Shown here: positions 22,858 through 34,868 of the stretch, piece after piece
How positions within the stretch are numbered: position 1 is the first letter of the stretch
Layout of the letters: every line of letters starts with the position of its first letter
Translations under genes and position numbers: made by a program
Notes under the pieces: model-generated
The model's input: only the letters and a program-made list of their open reading frames with translations
The model's database searches: none
What the model was told of the DNA's origin: nothing
Assembly: GCA_964057225.1 (NCBI GenBank)
Contig: OZ059895.1
Span: 3,968,001 to 4,032,000 of the forward strand
Origin: Auanema rhodensis
Taxonomy: Eukaryota > Nematoda > Chromadorea > Rhabditida > Rhabditidae
Reading direction: 5' to 3'
DNA length: 64,000 bases

Positions 22858-23106
22858 GAGAAATGAATTTTTCTGTTAGATTCTTTTCTTTATATACTAT
22901 TTCTGGTTGCGTGACTTTACGTGACGTTCACGTAACGTTATGACGTGTCACGAATCATCCGCCGCAAAAAAAAAACGACCGATTAACTCTTTTCACATAA
23001 TTTGAATTACTTTTTATTTAAAATTAATATATATATATATATTTTTTTTATTCTAGAAACTACACTATGCATCTACAAAATTTAATTTAATTCAATGTTG
23101 TTATAG
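22858..23106 (-). promoter_or_regulatory. Region between pol stop and ORF3: TATA box and TGACGT palindromes (U1)
   Basis: The minus strand has TATATAAAG at 22888-22896, about 31 nt before the ORF3 ATG. That is close to normal TATA-start spacing, so the leader would be very short. Upstream is a perfect 8-bp inverted repeat ttacgtga-cgt-tcacgtaa (22917-22935) and another TGACGT (22941-22946). Further right are an A10-like run and an (AT)n stretch near 23026-23042. The same ACGTCA-type motifs occur in both LTR types. This suggests a promoter for ORF3, but start-site data are needed. Confidence 0.4.
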
Positions 23107-26100
23107 CTAAAAGAACATAGTGTAGTCAATTTTTTCGATATTCCGAAGTCTATTTTTCCATAATTCTGGATTATTCTCTTTTATATTTTTTGGTTCATTA
23201 CTTTTTTCATGATTTTGCAATGATTCACTGTTTATTCTATGATTTTCTTCGTTATTTGGTGTATTTTCTGATATTTCCAGAGGGATGAGATGATTAATAG
23301 ATCTGAGAAATCGATTCCCTTCAGAATTTCTAATTTTGACGGCAAGTGGCCATTTGTGTCTTTTTACGTTATTTTCAATGCATAAAACAATTTCACCAAC
23401 TTTGGGATTTGTTTTATTACAGTTTTTGTTGATAGCACTCTTGTTAGATAATGCTCTTAGTTCTTCAAGGTAAGTTAAAGACCATTCTCTCCAAAATTCC
23501 GAAATAGTTCTATTGCAAATACTCATCCAGTCTTTTATTTCGTTAATTTGAGATAAATTTGTTTTCTTTGCATTATCCGAGAATTCGCAAATGAGGTTTT
23601 CTGGATGGTAGTACTCTAGACTTTTAGGAGTTATTATTTTGTCAAAATCGTCATGTATGTACGATATAGGTCTCGAATTTATTATATTTTCAATTTCTGT
23701 TAAAATTGTACTTAATTCATTGAAATAAACTGTTCTTGTTCCAAGTGTTTTTATTAAGTACTTTTTTGTTACTCCAATCAATCTTTCATAAAATCCTCCT
23801 TTCCATGGTGAATAAGGAGTTATTTTTTGCCAGTTTACATGCTTTTTTTCAATGAAAGTTTCGAGAATTTTATCAGTTTTTGTAAACTGACTGCCGTTAT
23901 CTGATATTATTTTTGTTGGTACTCGTTTTCGAGCAAAAAATTTTCTCAGATTTAGTGTTAATTCTTTACTGGAGATTGCTCCAGTAAAGATTGGCTTTGG
24001 CTAAATCCAAATATACTGCTCGTGTACACAGGCAAGTAATTAACATAATCCAAACCTTCTTGTCATAATTACTATTTGTTTTTACTAATAACGGACCGGC
24101 GTAATCAATACCTATATTTTCGAAAGGTTTATATATTAGGACTCTTTCTTTTGGTAATTGAGGATAATTTGGGTATTTATATGGCCTATTATTTAATTTT
24201 TTACATTTTAAACATTTTGAAATTACTGTATTTATGCATGTTTTAAGTTTTATGATGAAAAATTCTCTTCTTACTATTGCCATCATGGTTTCTCGCGAAC
24301 TATGAAGCGATGTCTCATGAATGTAAGTAAGAATGAGTTTAGTGAATGTTTTTTTTCCAAAAAGAAGAATTGGATACTGTTTGTTACTATTTTCTGAGTT
24401 GCCTAATCGGCCTCGCACTCTTAATATTCCAGAATCATCTGTAATTATATCCAATTTCTTGTATTTTTCTTTTTTAAGCAAAATGCTGTTTTGGTTTTGA
24501 TGACATTTTATTAGAAGTTGTTGAATCATTTTGTTTTTTGTCAACGTATCTTTTTCATTAAAATTCTCAAGCAGATTTTGACTTGTTTTTCCGATATTTT
24601 TCTGCATTTTAGTGATGAAAATTAGAACTTGGCGAATTATGTTAATGAACTTTGAATACGATGAAAAAGTTTGTGCCAAGAAATCTAAATCTTGATTCTC
24701 AGCTGGATTCATATCAGATTTTAACAACAAAGTCACTATTTTTAGTTGTGGTTCATCACAATACTTTTCTATAACTTCTTTCAATGTTTTTATGTGCAAA
24801 TTTCGTTCTTTTTCTGCTTTATACCATTGAGGACCTTCGATCCATTGCATATATGTTTCATCGGGTTTTTCTAAACCTCTCGTAGGTAAATCGGCAGGAT
24901 TAAACTTTGTATTCACATAAAAAAATTCAATTTTTCGGTTTCCTTGTTCAATTTCGGTTATTAATTCTGTTATTTTGTTCAATCTGTTCTGTACATATAT
25001 TTTTTTCGTTGGATTCTTATGTAACCAACATAGAACAACTTGTGAATCAGTGAAAATTTTAATATTTTTGATTTTTACGTTTATTTCTTTGATATTTTCT
25101 TTTAACATTTTCATTCCGAAAAGAACAGCAGTTAGTTCTTTCATTGGTATGGTTCCTTCAACCATTGTCGATGATTTAGAGCATAAAAAATCTATTTTTT
25201 CAATTTTTCCATGAATATTTATACTCATCACATATGCGACGGCCGCTATGACATCTTTAGACGCGTCAGTGAATAATAAAAATTCATATTTTTGAGATGT
25301 ATCGCTTGTTTCATCGATAATTGCTCTTTTAATTTCGATTTTTTCGTTTTCGATCTTTTTATATAAGGTTTTTCATACTGATTGTTGTTTTTCTGGTATT
25401 AGTTCGTCCCATCCTATTTTGGAATCCCAAATTTCTTTCAAAAATAACCTTAGTTTTAATGTTAGAGGTTGTGTTATACCGAGAGGGTCGAATATTGAGT
25501 TTATATAGCTCAAAATTCCTCTTTTGGTGATAGACTTCTCTTCCCATTTGGGTATTTTTATTAATAAAACATCTTTTTCACCGTTGTAATGCATTCCTAG
25601 TATTTTGAAGCTTGTTTCTTTAATCTGGTCTTTGATTGGGATCATGTCTTTTTGAATTACATCATTAGTATAAAATTCTCTAACGTTCATTCCTATTTTT
25701 GAAAATAAATTTTTTACTTCCTCATAAAATTTGAAAATTTGATCTTTATTTTCAATTTTCAGCATTATGTTGTCCACATAAATGTTTCTTAATATATTTT
25801 CTGAGATTTCACTTTTTTCCGTTTTTAAAAAATAAATTATGCTTGCTGCTAATAGGAATGGTGAACTGTTCACTCCAAAAGGTATTCTTGTAAATCGTAA
25901 GTTTAGAATGTTACTTTTCTGCGTTCCTTTGTGAATGTCTTTCACCCATAAAATTCTTGTTAAATCTCTATGATTTTCGTCTAATTCTATTTGGTGGAAC
26001 GCTTTCTCTATGTCCCCTATTAAGAAGTTTCTACTCATTCTGAGTCTTATTAGCATGCCTGCAAGACTTGGTATGATGCCTTCACCTTGATACAGTATGT

Positions 26101-27114
26101 CATTGAGAGATTTTTCATTTTTCTTTTTACTTGATGCATTTAGAACAATTCTGAGCTTTGTAGTCAGGCTCGACAGTTTTAAAACATAATGATGTGGTAT
26201 ATAATAAGTGAAAAAAGGATGATTTTGCTCTGGAGCAATTTCTAGAATTCCAGTTTTCATTTGTTCCATCATTGTTTCGTTATATTTCATCAAAATATCG
26301 GTTTTATCTTTCATTGTGTTCAGTATGCCATTCAAACATCCGATACTTTTGCCATAATTATCGTTAATTGATTGAACATCCGGTCTTATTGGAAATTTAA
26401 CTTTAATTCGATCATTTACATATTGTACATTATCGTAAAAATGTTTCCAAGCCATTTTATCTTCATATTTACGTATTTCTTCTTTAGTTGCTTTTTTATT
26501 ATCATCATTTAAACTAATTCCGTTTAAAAAACAGCTTATATCTTCGTTTTGAACGGATTCTTTTGAATTACTATCATTACAGTCACTTTGAGCAATAATA
26601 GGATGTATTATAGTTGGTATTATAATCAAATCATTACGTATATTAATAGATTTGAAAGTTTTTGGAACAAAATCGAAGAAATTGTCCATTCCTATTAAAA
26701 TATCTGGTTCTACAAGACCTTTTTCAAATAATAATGTATTACTTTTTAGTTTATATGCTTTGATTTCTTTAATATCCTCTTCATTTAATATGGGCATATT
26801 AACATATTTTGTAATTTGATCAATACTCATTAGTTTTACTGCTTTTTTAACTTCGGGAATATCCCACATAACTTCTCTAGATGATATGTTTTTTATATTG
26901 TTATTTATGCTTGAAATACTTAAAGATTTTTCGTTTAAAATTTTTAAATTCAACAGTTTCGCTGTTTTTTCTTTTATAAATGATTGATGAGAGCAAGTAT
27001 CGAATAATATTACTAGATTTTTATGATAAGTTTTGAAAAATGATATGAAAAATGTGTTATTTCTATTTTTTTCTGTGTTATTTATATTTTCTGATAAAAG
27101 ATTAGTTCTTATTA
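23107..27114 (-). pseudogene. pol: U1 pol pseudogene (protease-RT-RNase H-integrase)
   Basis: It has the same domain order as E0 Pol, but is broken. In segment 1 (25373-27114) the protease-like site reads DTCS (26990-27001) where D-T/S-G is expected. The RT in this segment has motif A Asp (residue 314 of the 526-codon frame) and YVDN (25769-25780). It ends at a TGA (25373-25375) where E0 has Trp. Segment 2 (23966-25372) is in the same frame and carries RNase H (FTDAS, MKEL, FTDSQ, NPAD), the integrase HHCC finger and the first catalytic Asp, then derails at an 11-bp palindrome (23964-23989). Segment 3 (23107-23960) is in another frame, with DNGSQF, the Glu in GGFYER, and a C-terminal domain lacking 15 residues (junction at 23342/23343). 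It cannot make active Pol. Confidence 0.92.
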
Positions 27115-28079
27115 TCCCTTTTCTATTACATTTTTCATTATTCGAAAATTTTGCCCTAATGGTTCTTGATTGCCACCTGTTAGTTGAAGTTTCTGGCCTC
27201 TCTCTTCATTAGCATAATATTTTCTTTCATTTTGGTTTGGGGTACCTTCATTAGCATATGCGTTTCTGTTGTTTTTGAGTGTAGTTTGCTCATTAGCATA
27301 TTGGTTTTTTATGCAAATGCTTTGATGATGCCGTCCATTGCATATTTCGCATGGTTTTTCTTTACATTCGAATGATGAATGTTTTTTGCTAAAACAAATC
27401 CAGCATACTTTGTTTTGCATAATAATATTTCGCTTTTCGCTAATTGGTTTCAATTTTCTACAGTATTTCGTATCATGATTATCCATTCTACAGTATATGC
27501 ATGTTTTTTCAATTTGTTTTGTAGGGCTATAATTATTTTCGTTCATTCTATTATAATTTTTTATTGTTTTCGGATTTCTTTCTTTATTTGAATTTGTTAA
27601 AAAATTAATTGTTGATCTATGCTCATATTTTTCACTTTTGCTGTTTTTTGTTGCTGCAATTCCTGCTTCTATTTTGATTTCTATGCATTTTAGCACGTCT
27701 TCTATGTTCATTCTCCTTTTTTCTGTTATTTCTATTTCGGATATTTTTGTGTTGATCTCTATATCAAATTTGCTTTTTATTATTTCTATTATTTCATCAT
27801 TATCAACGTTTTCGTACTCTTCTAATGCTGATATTATTGACTTAATTTTATAAAAATTTTCTCTTGCATGTATTGGGTTGTTATATGATTTTCTTACGTT
27901 ACTAAGCTCCATTTTAAATCTTTTTTAATTTCGTAAGGTCTATCAAACGTATCTTTTAACAATTTCAGAGCTTTTGCATAATTGTTCGCCTCTAGGCTGA
28001 TGTGTTCCAACAGTTGTGATGGGAAGCCGGTAAGTGATGTTTTGAGATAGTATAATTTTTCTAATTTTGTTATTTTTTC
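27112..28079 (-). pseudogene. gag: U1 gag, 5'-truncated and frameshifted
   Basis: The minus-strand frame 27112-27912 holds the second half of a BEL Gag: the end of the DUF1759-like region, three C-x2-C...H...C knuckles, and a linker with three YANE motifs 14 residues apart. Upstream, a 1-bp deletion in a T run near 27912-27916 (absent in U5) shifts the frame. At 28079 the gag sequence stops inside a T run and reverse satellite begins, so the Gag N-terminal half is lost. The gag stop TAA is at 27112-27114. Confidence 0.88.
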
Positions 28080-29084
28080 GCATCATTTTTCAAACGATCA
28101 TAACTGAATTTTGTATTGAGCGTTTTTCAATGAAATATAGTGCATTCGATGCGGATTTTTAAGCTGCGTCGATCTGTGTTATCAGATTTGCGCTAGCTTA
28201 AAAATGTACCGAGATATCAACTGATATGAGTTCACACTTATATCCTCGATTTTCACCCTGAAGAATTAATTTTTTCGTTGAATAACATTGTCCATCGTCT
28301 TTGCCTTGAAAAAGGAATCTAAAAACATCTACTTTTTGTTAAATTATTTTGAAATTTTTTGAAAACATTTTTGTCAAAATGTTTTTGGAAGCAATGTTGA
28401 GTGTACATGGAAACTCAACATACACTAATGCATCATTTTTCAAACGATCATAACTAATTTTTGTATTAAGCGTTTTTCAATGTAGTATAGTGCATTCGAT
28501 GCGGATTTTTAAGCTGCGTCGATCTGTGTTATCAGATTTGCGCTAGCTTAAAAATGCACCGAGATATCAACTGATATAAGTTCACACTTATATCCTCGAT
28601 TTTCACCCTGAAGAATTAATTTTTTCGTTGAATAACATTGTCCATCGTCTTTGCCTTGAAAAAAGGAATCTAAAAATATCTACTTTTTGCTAAATTATTC
28701 TGAAATTTTTTGAAAAAATTTTTGTCAAAATGTTTTTGGAAGCAATGTTGAGTGTACATGGAAACTCAACATACACTAATGCATCATTTTTCAAACGATC
28801 ATAACTAAGTTTTGTATTAAGCGTTTCTCAATGAAGTATAGTGCATTCGATGCGGATTTTTAAGCTGCGTCGATCTGTGTTATCAGATTTGCGCTAGCTT
28901 GGAAATGCACCGAGATATCAACTGATATAAGTTTACACTTATATCCTCGATTTTCACCCTGAAGAATTAATTTTTTCGTTGAATAACATTGTCCATCGTC
29001 TTTGCCTTAAAAAAATGAATCTAAAAACATCTACTTTTTGCTAAATTATTCTGAAATTTTTTGAAAAAATTTTTGTCAAAATGT
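28080..29084 (-). repeat. Reverse-orientation satellite segment in U1 (about 2.9 monomers)
   Basis: It is the 351-bp satellite read on the minus strand, opposite to the flanking arrays. It replaces the 5' end of gag, and its other edge (aaaatgt|aaatcag) joins the middle of an E0-type LTR. The monomers have their own variants, such as tgtaccgagat and ttaaattatttt, so the segment was not copied from the neighbouring array recently. Confidence 0.92.
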
Positions 29085-30040
29085 AAATCAGTTCACATTG
29101 TTGACTCATAGCGCGTAGTCGCATTTATTATTAACTGTTTTATCACTATAAATTGAATAAATCATTATTTTTATATTCTGTATCTTTTCGGAATATAAAT
29201 TTCGTTCATACAAAGAAAGAAACAAAAAATTCCCCATTCACCTATAATCTATAATCTGTTCGAAAATGCCCTTTTTTAGGGGGAATGTTTCGTATATATA
29301 CGAAAGAATAAGTAATGAATCATTAAATTAAGTAAAACATAAGAAATTTGGTTTTAAATAGAAAATAAGTAAATTCATTTTAAAATATATTTCTGTTGTG
29401 AGCGGTCGTATACAGTTTACGTCATATTTACGTGAACTGACGTACGCCAAATGCTTCACTTTTAAATTTATATTCCGAAAAGATACAGAATATAAAAATA
29501 ATGATTTATTCAATTTATAGTGATAAAACAGTTAATAATAAATGCGACTACGCGCTATGAGTCAACAATGTGAACTGATTTAAAAGTGAAGCATTTGGCG
29601 TACGTCAGTTCACGTAAATATGACGTAAACTGTATACGACCGCTCACAACAGAAATATATTTTAAAATGAATTTACTTATTTTTAGCGCGTAGTCGCATA
29701 TTTAATAATATATATCGTGATTCATAAAATATTTCTTATAAATAAATCATTTTCATTATATTTCGTTTTAATTTCGAGATATAAAAAGATATATATTATT
29801 AAATATGCGACTACGCGCTATGAGCCAACTATGTGAACTGAAAGATAACTTTATAGTCCTCGTTACGTCAATTTCACGCGCTTATGACGTGACGCGTATA
29901 CAACCGGTTTTCTCAAACCAAATGAGAATAAATGATTAATGAATTATTTCTTTTCAGGATGATTTTAATATTTAATGAATTCTCACTTTTTTAATAGTTT
30001 CTCCGTTACTTTCATTAAATTTCGTATAATATACGAAACA
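29085..30040. repeat. U2 nested inverted LTR block
   Basis: It has the same five inverted LTR pieces as in U1. The left edge follows reverse satellite directly, so the E0-type LTR here begins internally at aaatcagttcac and lacks its U3 start. The U-type LTR begins on the minus strand at 30040. Confidence 0.75.
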
Positions 30041-30108
30041 TTCCAGCCCGAATCGGGTTGTTTAATATGTTTCACGAAAGAATTCATTTTATTTCATTTA
30101 AAAAATGT

Positions 30109-30611
30109 TTATTTTCGTTTGGTACATGGGCAGATAATAAAATTATACTGCTTCAAATTACAAAATTTACAAATTTTTGCTTTTGTGCAATCTCCTTTAT
30201 GTCTGTTAAGACAGAGTAAGCATAACTTCATAGAGACTGCTTTGGTAAACTTAGAAAGTTTAGATGGATGTTGGGAACATTTTTCGGTGTTGTGTTCTTT
30301 TTTACAGAGTTTGCAGTATGACTTCGGTTTATATGTTATAGTTGATGTACCATCTTTCTTAAATAATTTTTTGTTATTTATAAGTTGTTTATTATTAAAT
30401 TATATACCTTTTCTGGTTGTTTACTACTTATCTCTCGTTTTTCAGAGTAAATATCATTCAATTTCTTCAGTGCTTCACACATAGTAACCACGTGTTTCTC
30501 CAGAAAGGATATTCTTTCTATGAGATTGTCGGTGGTTGCTTGGTTTTCTTCAATTCCTTCCTCCAGAAGTAGTTCTTCATAATCATTCATGATTTCGTTC
30601 TGTTCCTTCAT
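30109..30611 (-). CDS. ORF3 (U2), predicted spliced
   Basis: Copy of the U1 ORF3 with no change that I can see. Exon 1 is 30408-30611 (68 codons, coiled coil), the predicted intron is 30358-30407, and exon 2 is 30109-30357 (82 codons, three Cys-rich motifs). Because units are copied as DNA, its preservation here is not evidence of selection. Confidence 0.48.
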
Positions 30612-30860
30612 GAGAAATGAATTTTTCTGTTAGATTCTTTTCTTTATATACTATTTCTGGTTGCGTGACTTTACGTGACGTTCACGTAACGTTATGACGT
30701 GTCACGAATCATCCGCCGCAAAAAAAAAACGACCGATTAACTCTTTTCACATAATTTGAATTACTTTTTATTTAAAATTAATATATATATATATATTTTT
30801 TTTATTCTAGAAACTACACTATGCATCTACAAAATTTAATTTAATTCAATGTTGTTATAG

Positions 30861-33800
30861 CTAAAAGAACATAGTGTAGTCAATTTTTTCGATATTCCGA
30901 AGTCTATTTTTCCATAATTCTGGATTATTCTCTTTTATATTTTTTGGTTCATTACTTTTTTCATGATTTTGCAATGATTCACTGTTTATTCTATGATTTT
31001 CTTCGTTATTTGGTGTATTTTCTGATATTTCCAGAGGGATGAGATGATTAATAGATCTGAGAAATCGATTCCCTTCAGAATTTCTAATTTTGACGGCAAG
31101 TGGCCATTTGTGTCTTTTTACGTTATTTTCAATGCATAAAACAATTTCACCAACTTTGGGATTTGTTTTATTACAGTTTTTGTTGATAGCACTCTTGTTA
31201 GATAATGCTCTTAGTTCTTCAAGGTAAGTTAAAGACCATTCTCTCCAAAATTCCGAAATAGTTCTATTGCAAATACTCATCCAGTCTTTTATTTCGTTAA
31301 TTTGAGATAAATTTGTTTTCTTTGCATTATCCGAGAATTCGCAAATGAGGTTTTCTGGATGGTAGTACTCTAGACTTTTAGGAGTTATTATTTTGTCAAA
31401 ATCGTCATGTATGTACGATATAGGTCTCGAATTTATTATATTTTCAATTTCTGTTAAAATTGTACTTAATTCATTGAAATAAACTGTTCTTGTTCCAAGT
31501 GTTTTTATTAAGTACTTTTTTGTTACTCCAATCAATCTTTCATAAAATCCTCCTTTCCATGGTGAATAAGGAGTTATTTTTTGCCAGTTTACATGCTTTT
31601 TTTCAATGAAAGTTTCGAGAATTTTATCAGTTTTTGTAAACTGACTGCCGTTATCTGATATTATTTTTGTTGGTACTCGTTTTCGAGCAAAAAATTTTCT
31701 CAGATTTAGTGTTAATTCTTTACTGGAGATTGCTCCAGTAAAGATTGGCTTTGGCTAAATCCAAATATACTGCTCGTGTACACAGGCAAGTAATTAACAT
31801 AATCCAAACCTTCTTGTCATAATTACTATTTGTTTTTACTAATAACGGACCGGCGTAATCAATACCTATATTTTCGAAAGGTTTATATATTAGGACTCTT
31901 TCTTTTGGTAATTGAGGATAATTTGGGTATTTATATGGCCTATTATTTAATTTTTTACATTTTAAACATTTTGAAATTACTGTATTTATGCATGTTTTAA
32001 GTTTTATGATGAAAAATTCTCTTCTTACTATTGCCATCATGGTTTCTCGCGAACTATGAAGCGATGTCTCATGAATGTAAGTAAGAATGAGTTTAGTGAA
32101 TGTTTTTTTTCCAAAAAGAAGAATTGGATACTGTTTGTTACTATTTTCTGAGTTGCCTAATCGGCCTCGCACTCTTAATATTCCAGAATCATCTGTAATT
32201 ATATCCAATTTCTTGTATTTTTCTTTTTTAAGCAAAATGCTGTTTTGGTTTTGATGACATTTTATTAGAAGTTGTTGAATCATTTTGTTTTTTGTCAACG
32301 TATCTTTTTCATTAAAATTCTCAAGCAGATTTTGACTTGTTTTTCCGATATTTTTCTGCATTTTAGTGATGAAAATTAGAACTTGGCGAATTATGTTAAT
32401 GAACTTTGAATACGATGAAAAAGTTTGTGCCAAGAAATCTAAATCTTGATTCTCAGCTGGATTCATATCAGATTTTAACAACAAAGTCACTATTTTTAGT
32501 TGTGGTTCATCACAATACTTTTCTATAACTTCTTTCAATGTTTTTATGTGCAAATTTCGTTCTTTTTCTGCTTTATACCATTGAGGACCTTCGATCCATT
32601 GCATATATGTTTCATCGGGTTTTTCTAAACCTCTCGTAGGTAAATCGGCAGGATTAAACTTTGTATTCACATAAAAAAATTCAATTTTTCGGTTTCCTTG
32701 TTCAATTTCGGTTATTAATTCTGTTATTTTGTTCAATCTGTTCTGTACATATATTTTTTTCGTTGGATTCTTATGTAACCAACATAGAACAACTTGTGAA
32801 TCAGTGAAAATTTTAATATTTTTGATTTTTACGTTTATTTCTTTGATATTTTCTTTTAACATTTTCATTCCGAAAAGAACAGCAGTTAGTTCTTTCATTG
32901 GTATGGTTCCTTCAACCATTGTCGATGATTTAGAGCATAAAAAATCTATTTTTTCAATTTTTCCATGAATATTTATACTCATCACATATGCGACGGCCGC
33001 TATGACATCTTTAGACGCGTCAGTGAATAATAAAAATTCATATTTTTGAGATGTATCGCTTGTTTCATCGATAATTGCTCTTTTAATTTCGATTTTTTCG
33101 TTTTCGATCTTTTTATATAAGGTTTTTCATACTGATTGTTGTTTTTCTGGTATTAGTTCGTCCCATCCTATTTTGGAATCCCAAATTTCTTTCAAAAATA
33201 ACCTTAGTTTTAATGTTAGAGGTTGTGTTATACCGAGAGGGTCGAATATTGAGTTTATATAGCTCAAAATTCCTCTTTTGGTGATAGACTTCTCTTCCCA
33301 TTTGGGTATTTTTATTAATAAAACATCTTTTTCACCGTTGTAATGCATTCCTAGTATTTTGAAGCTTGTTTCTTTAATCTGGTCTTTGATTGGGATCATG
33401 TCTTTTTGAATTACATCATTAGTATAAAATTCTCTAACGTTCATTCCTATTTTTGAAAATAAATTTTTTACTTCCTCATAAAATTTGAAAATTTGATCTT
33501 TATTTTCAATTTTCAGCATTATGTTGTCCACATAAATGTTTCTTAATATATTTTCTGAGATTTCACTTTTTTCCGTTTTTAAAAAATAAATTATGCTTGC
33601 TGCTAATAGGAATGGTGAACTGTTCACTCCAAAAGGTATTCTTGTAAATCGTAAGTTTAGAATGTTACTTTTCTGCGTTCCTTTGTGAATGTCTTTCACC
33701 CATAAAATTCTTGTTAAATCTCTATGATTTTCGTCTAATTCTATTTGGTGGAACGCTTTCTCTATGTCCCCTATTAAGAAGTTTCTACTCATTCTGAGTC

Positions 33801-34868
33801 TTATTAGCATGCCTGCAAGACTTGGTATGATGCCTTCACCTTGATACAGTATGTCATTGAGAGATTTTTCATTTTTCTTTTTACTTGATGCATTTAGAAC
33901 AATTCTGAGCTTTGTAGTCAGGCTCGACAGTTTTAAAACATAATGATGTGGTATATAATAAGTGAAAAAAGGATGATTTTGCTCTGGAGCAATTTCTAGA
34001 ATTCCAGTTTTCATTTGTTCCATCATTGTTTCGTTATATTTCATCAAAATATCGGTTTTATCTTTCATTGTGTTCAGTATGCCATTCAAACATCCGATAC
34101 TTTTGCCATAATTATCGTTAATTGATTGAACATCCGGTCTTATTGGAAATTTAACTTTAATTCGATCATTTACATATTGTACATTATCGTAAAAATGTTT
34201 CCAAGCCATTTTATCTTCATATTTACGTATTTCTTCTTTAGTTGCTTTTTTATTATCATCATTTAAACTAATTCCGTTTAAAAAACAGCTTATATCTTCG
34301 TTTTGAACGGATTCTTTTGAATTACTATCATTACAGTCACTTTGAGCAATAATAGGATGTATTATAGTTGGTATTATAATCAAATCATTACGTATATTAA
34401 TAGATTTGAAAGTTTTTGGAACAAAATCGAAGAAATTGTCCATTCCTATTAAAATATCTGGTTCTACAAGACCTTTTTCAAATAATAATGTATTACTTTT
34501 TAGTTTATATGCTTTGATTTCTTTAATATCCTCTTCATTTAATATGGGCATATTAACATATTTTGTAATTTGATCAATACTCATTAGTTTTACTGCTTTT
34601 TTAACTTCGGGAATATCCCACATAACTTCTCTAGATGATATGTTTTTTATATTGTTATTTATGCTTGAAATACTTAAAGATTTTTCGTTTAAAATTTTTA
34701 AATTCAACAGTTTCGCTGTTTTTTCTTTTATAAATGATTGATGAGAGCAAGTATCGAATAATATTACTAGATTTTTATGATAAGTTTTGAAAAATGATAT
34801 GAAAAATGTGTTATTTCTATTTTTTTCTGTGTTATTTATATTTTCTGATAAAAGATTAGTTCTTATTA
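30861..34868 (-). pseudogene. pol: U2 pol pseudogene
   Basis: It carries the same lesions as U1: the TGA at 33127-33129, the palindrome frameshift at 31718-31743 and the 15-residue loss in the integrase C-terminal domain. The RT motif C is again YVDN. The integrase C-terminal piece is 30861-31535. Confidence 0.92.

Larger units (their letters stand above)
21331..29084 (-). mobile_element. Unit U1 of tandem BEL/Pao-satellite array (7754 bp)
   Basis: The order along + coordinates is inverted LTR block, ORF3 (-), pol pseudogene (-), truncated gag (-), then reverse satellite. Unit limits are set by the satellite-LTR joint that recurs at 29085, 36839, 44638 and 52392 (aaatcagttcac). U1 has the 45-bp integrase deletion and the A variant at 21593. 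Confidence 0.9.

Noticed and set aside
24975-25214. Plus-strand 79-codon frame inside RNase H, repeated in every unit
   Set aside because: It is antisense of a well-supported pol domain.
25359-25547. Minus-strand 62-codon frame overlapping pol in another frame
   Set aside because: It is an out-of-frame overlap with the RT-RNase H connection, which has clear homology in its own frame.
27184-27853. Plus-strand hydrophobic small frames within gag (63-71 codons), repeated in every unit
   Set aside because: They are antisense of A-rich gag codons, which always gives Phe/Ile/Leu-rich false membrane proteins.
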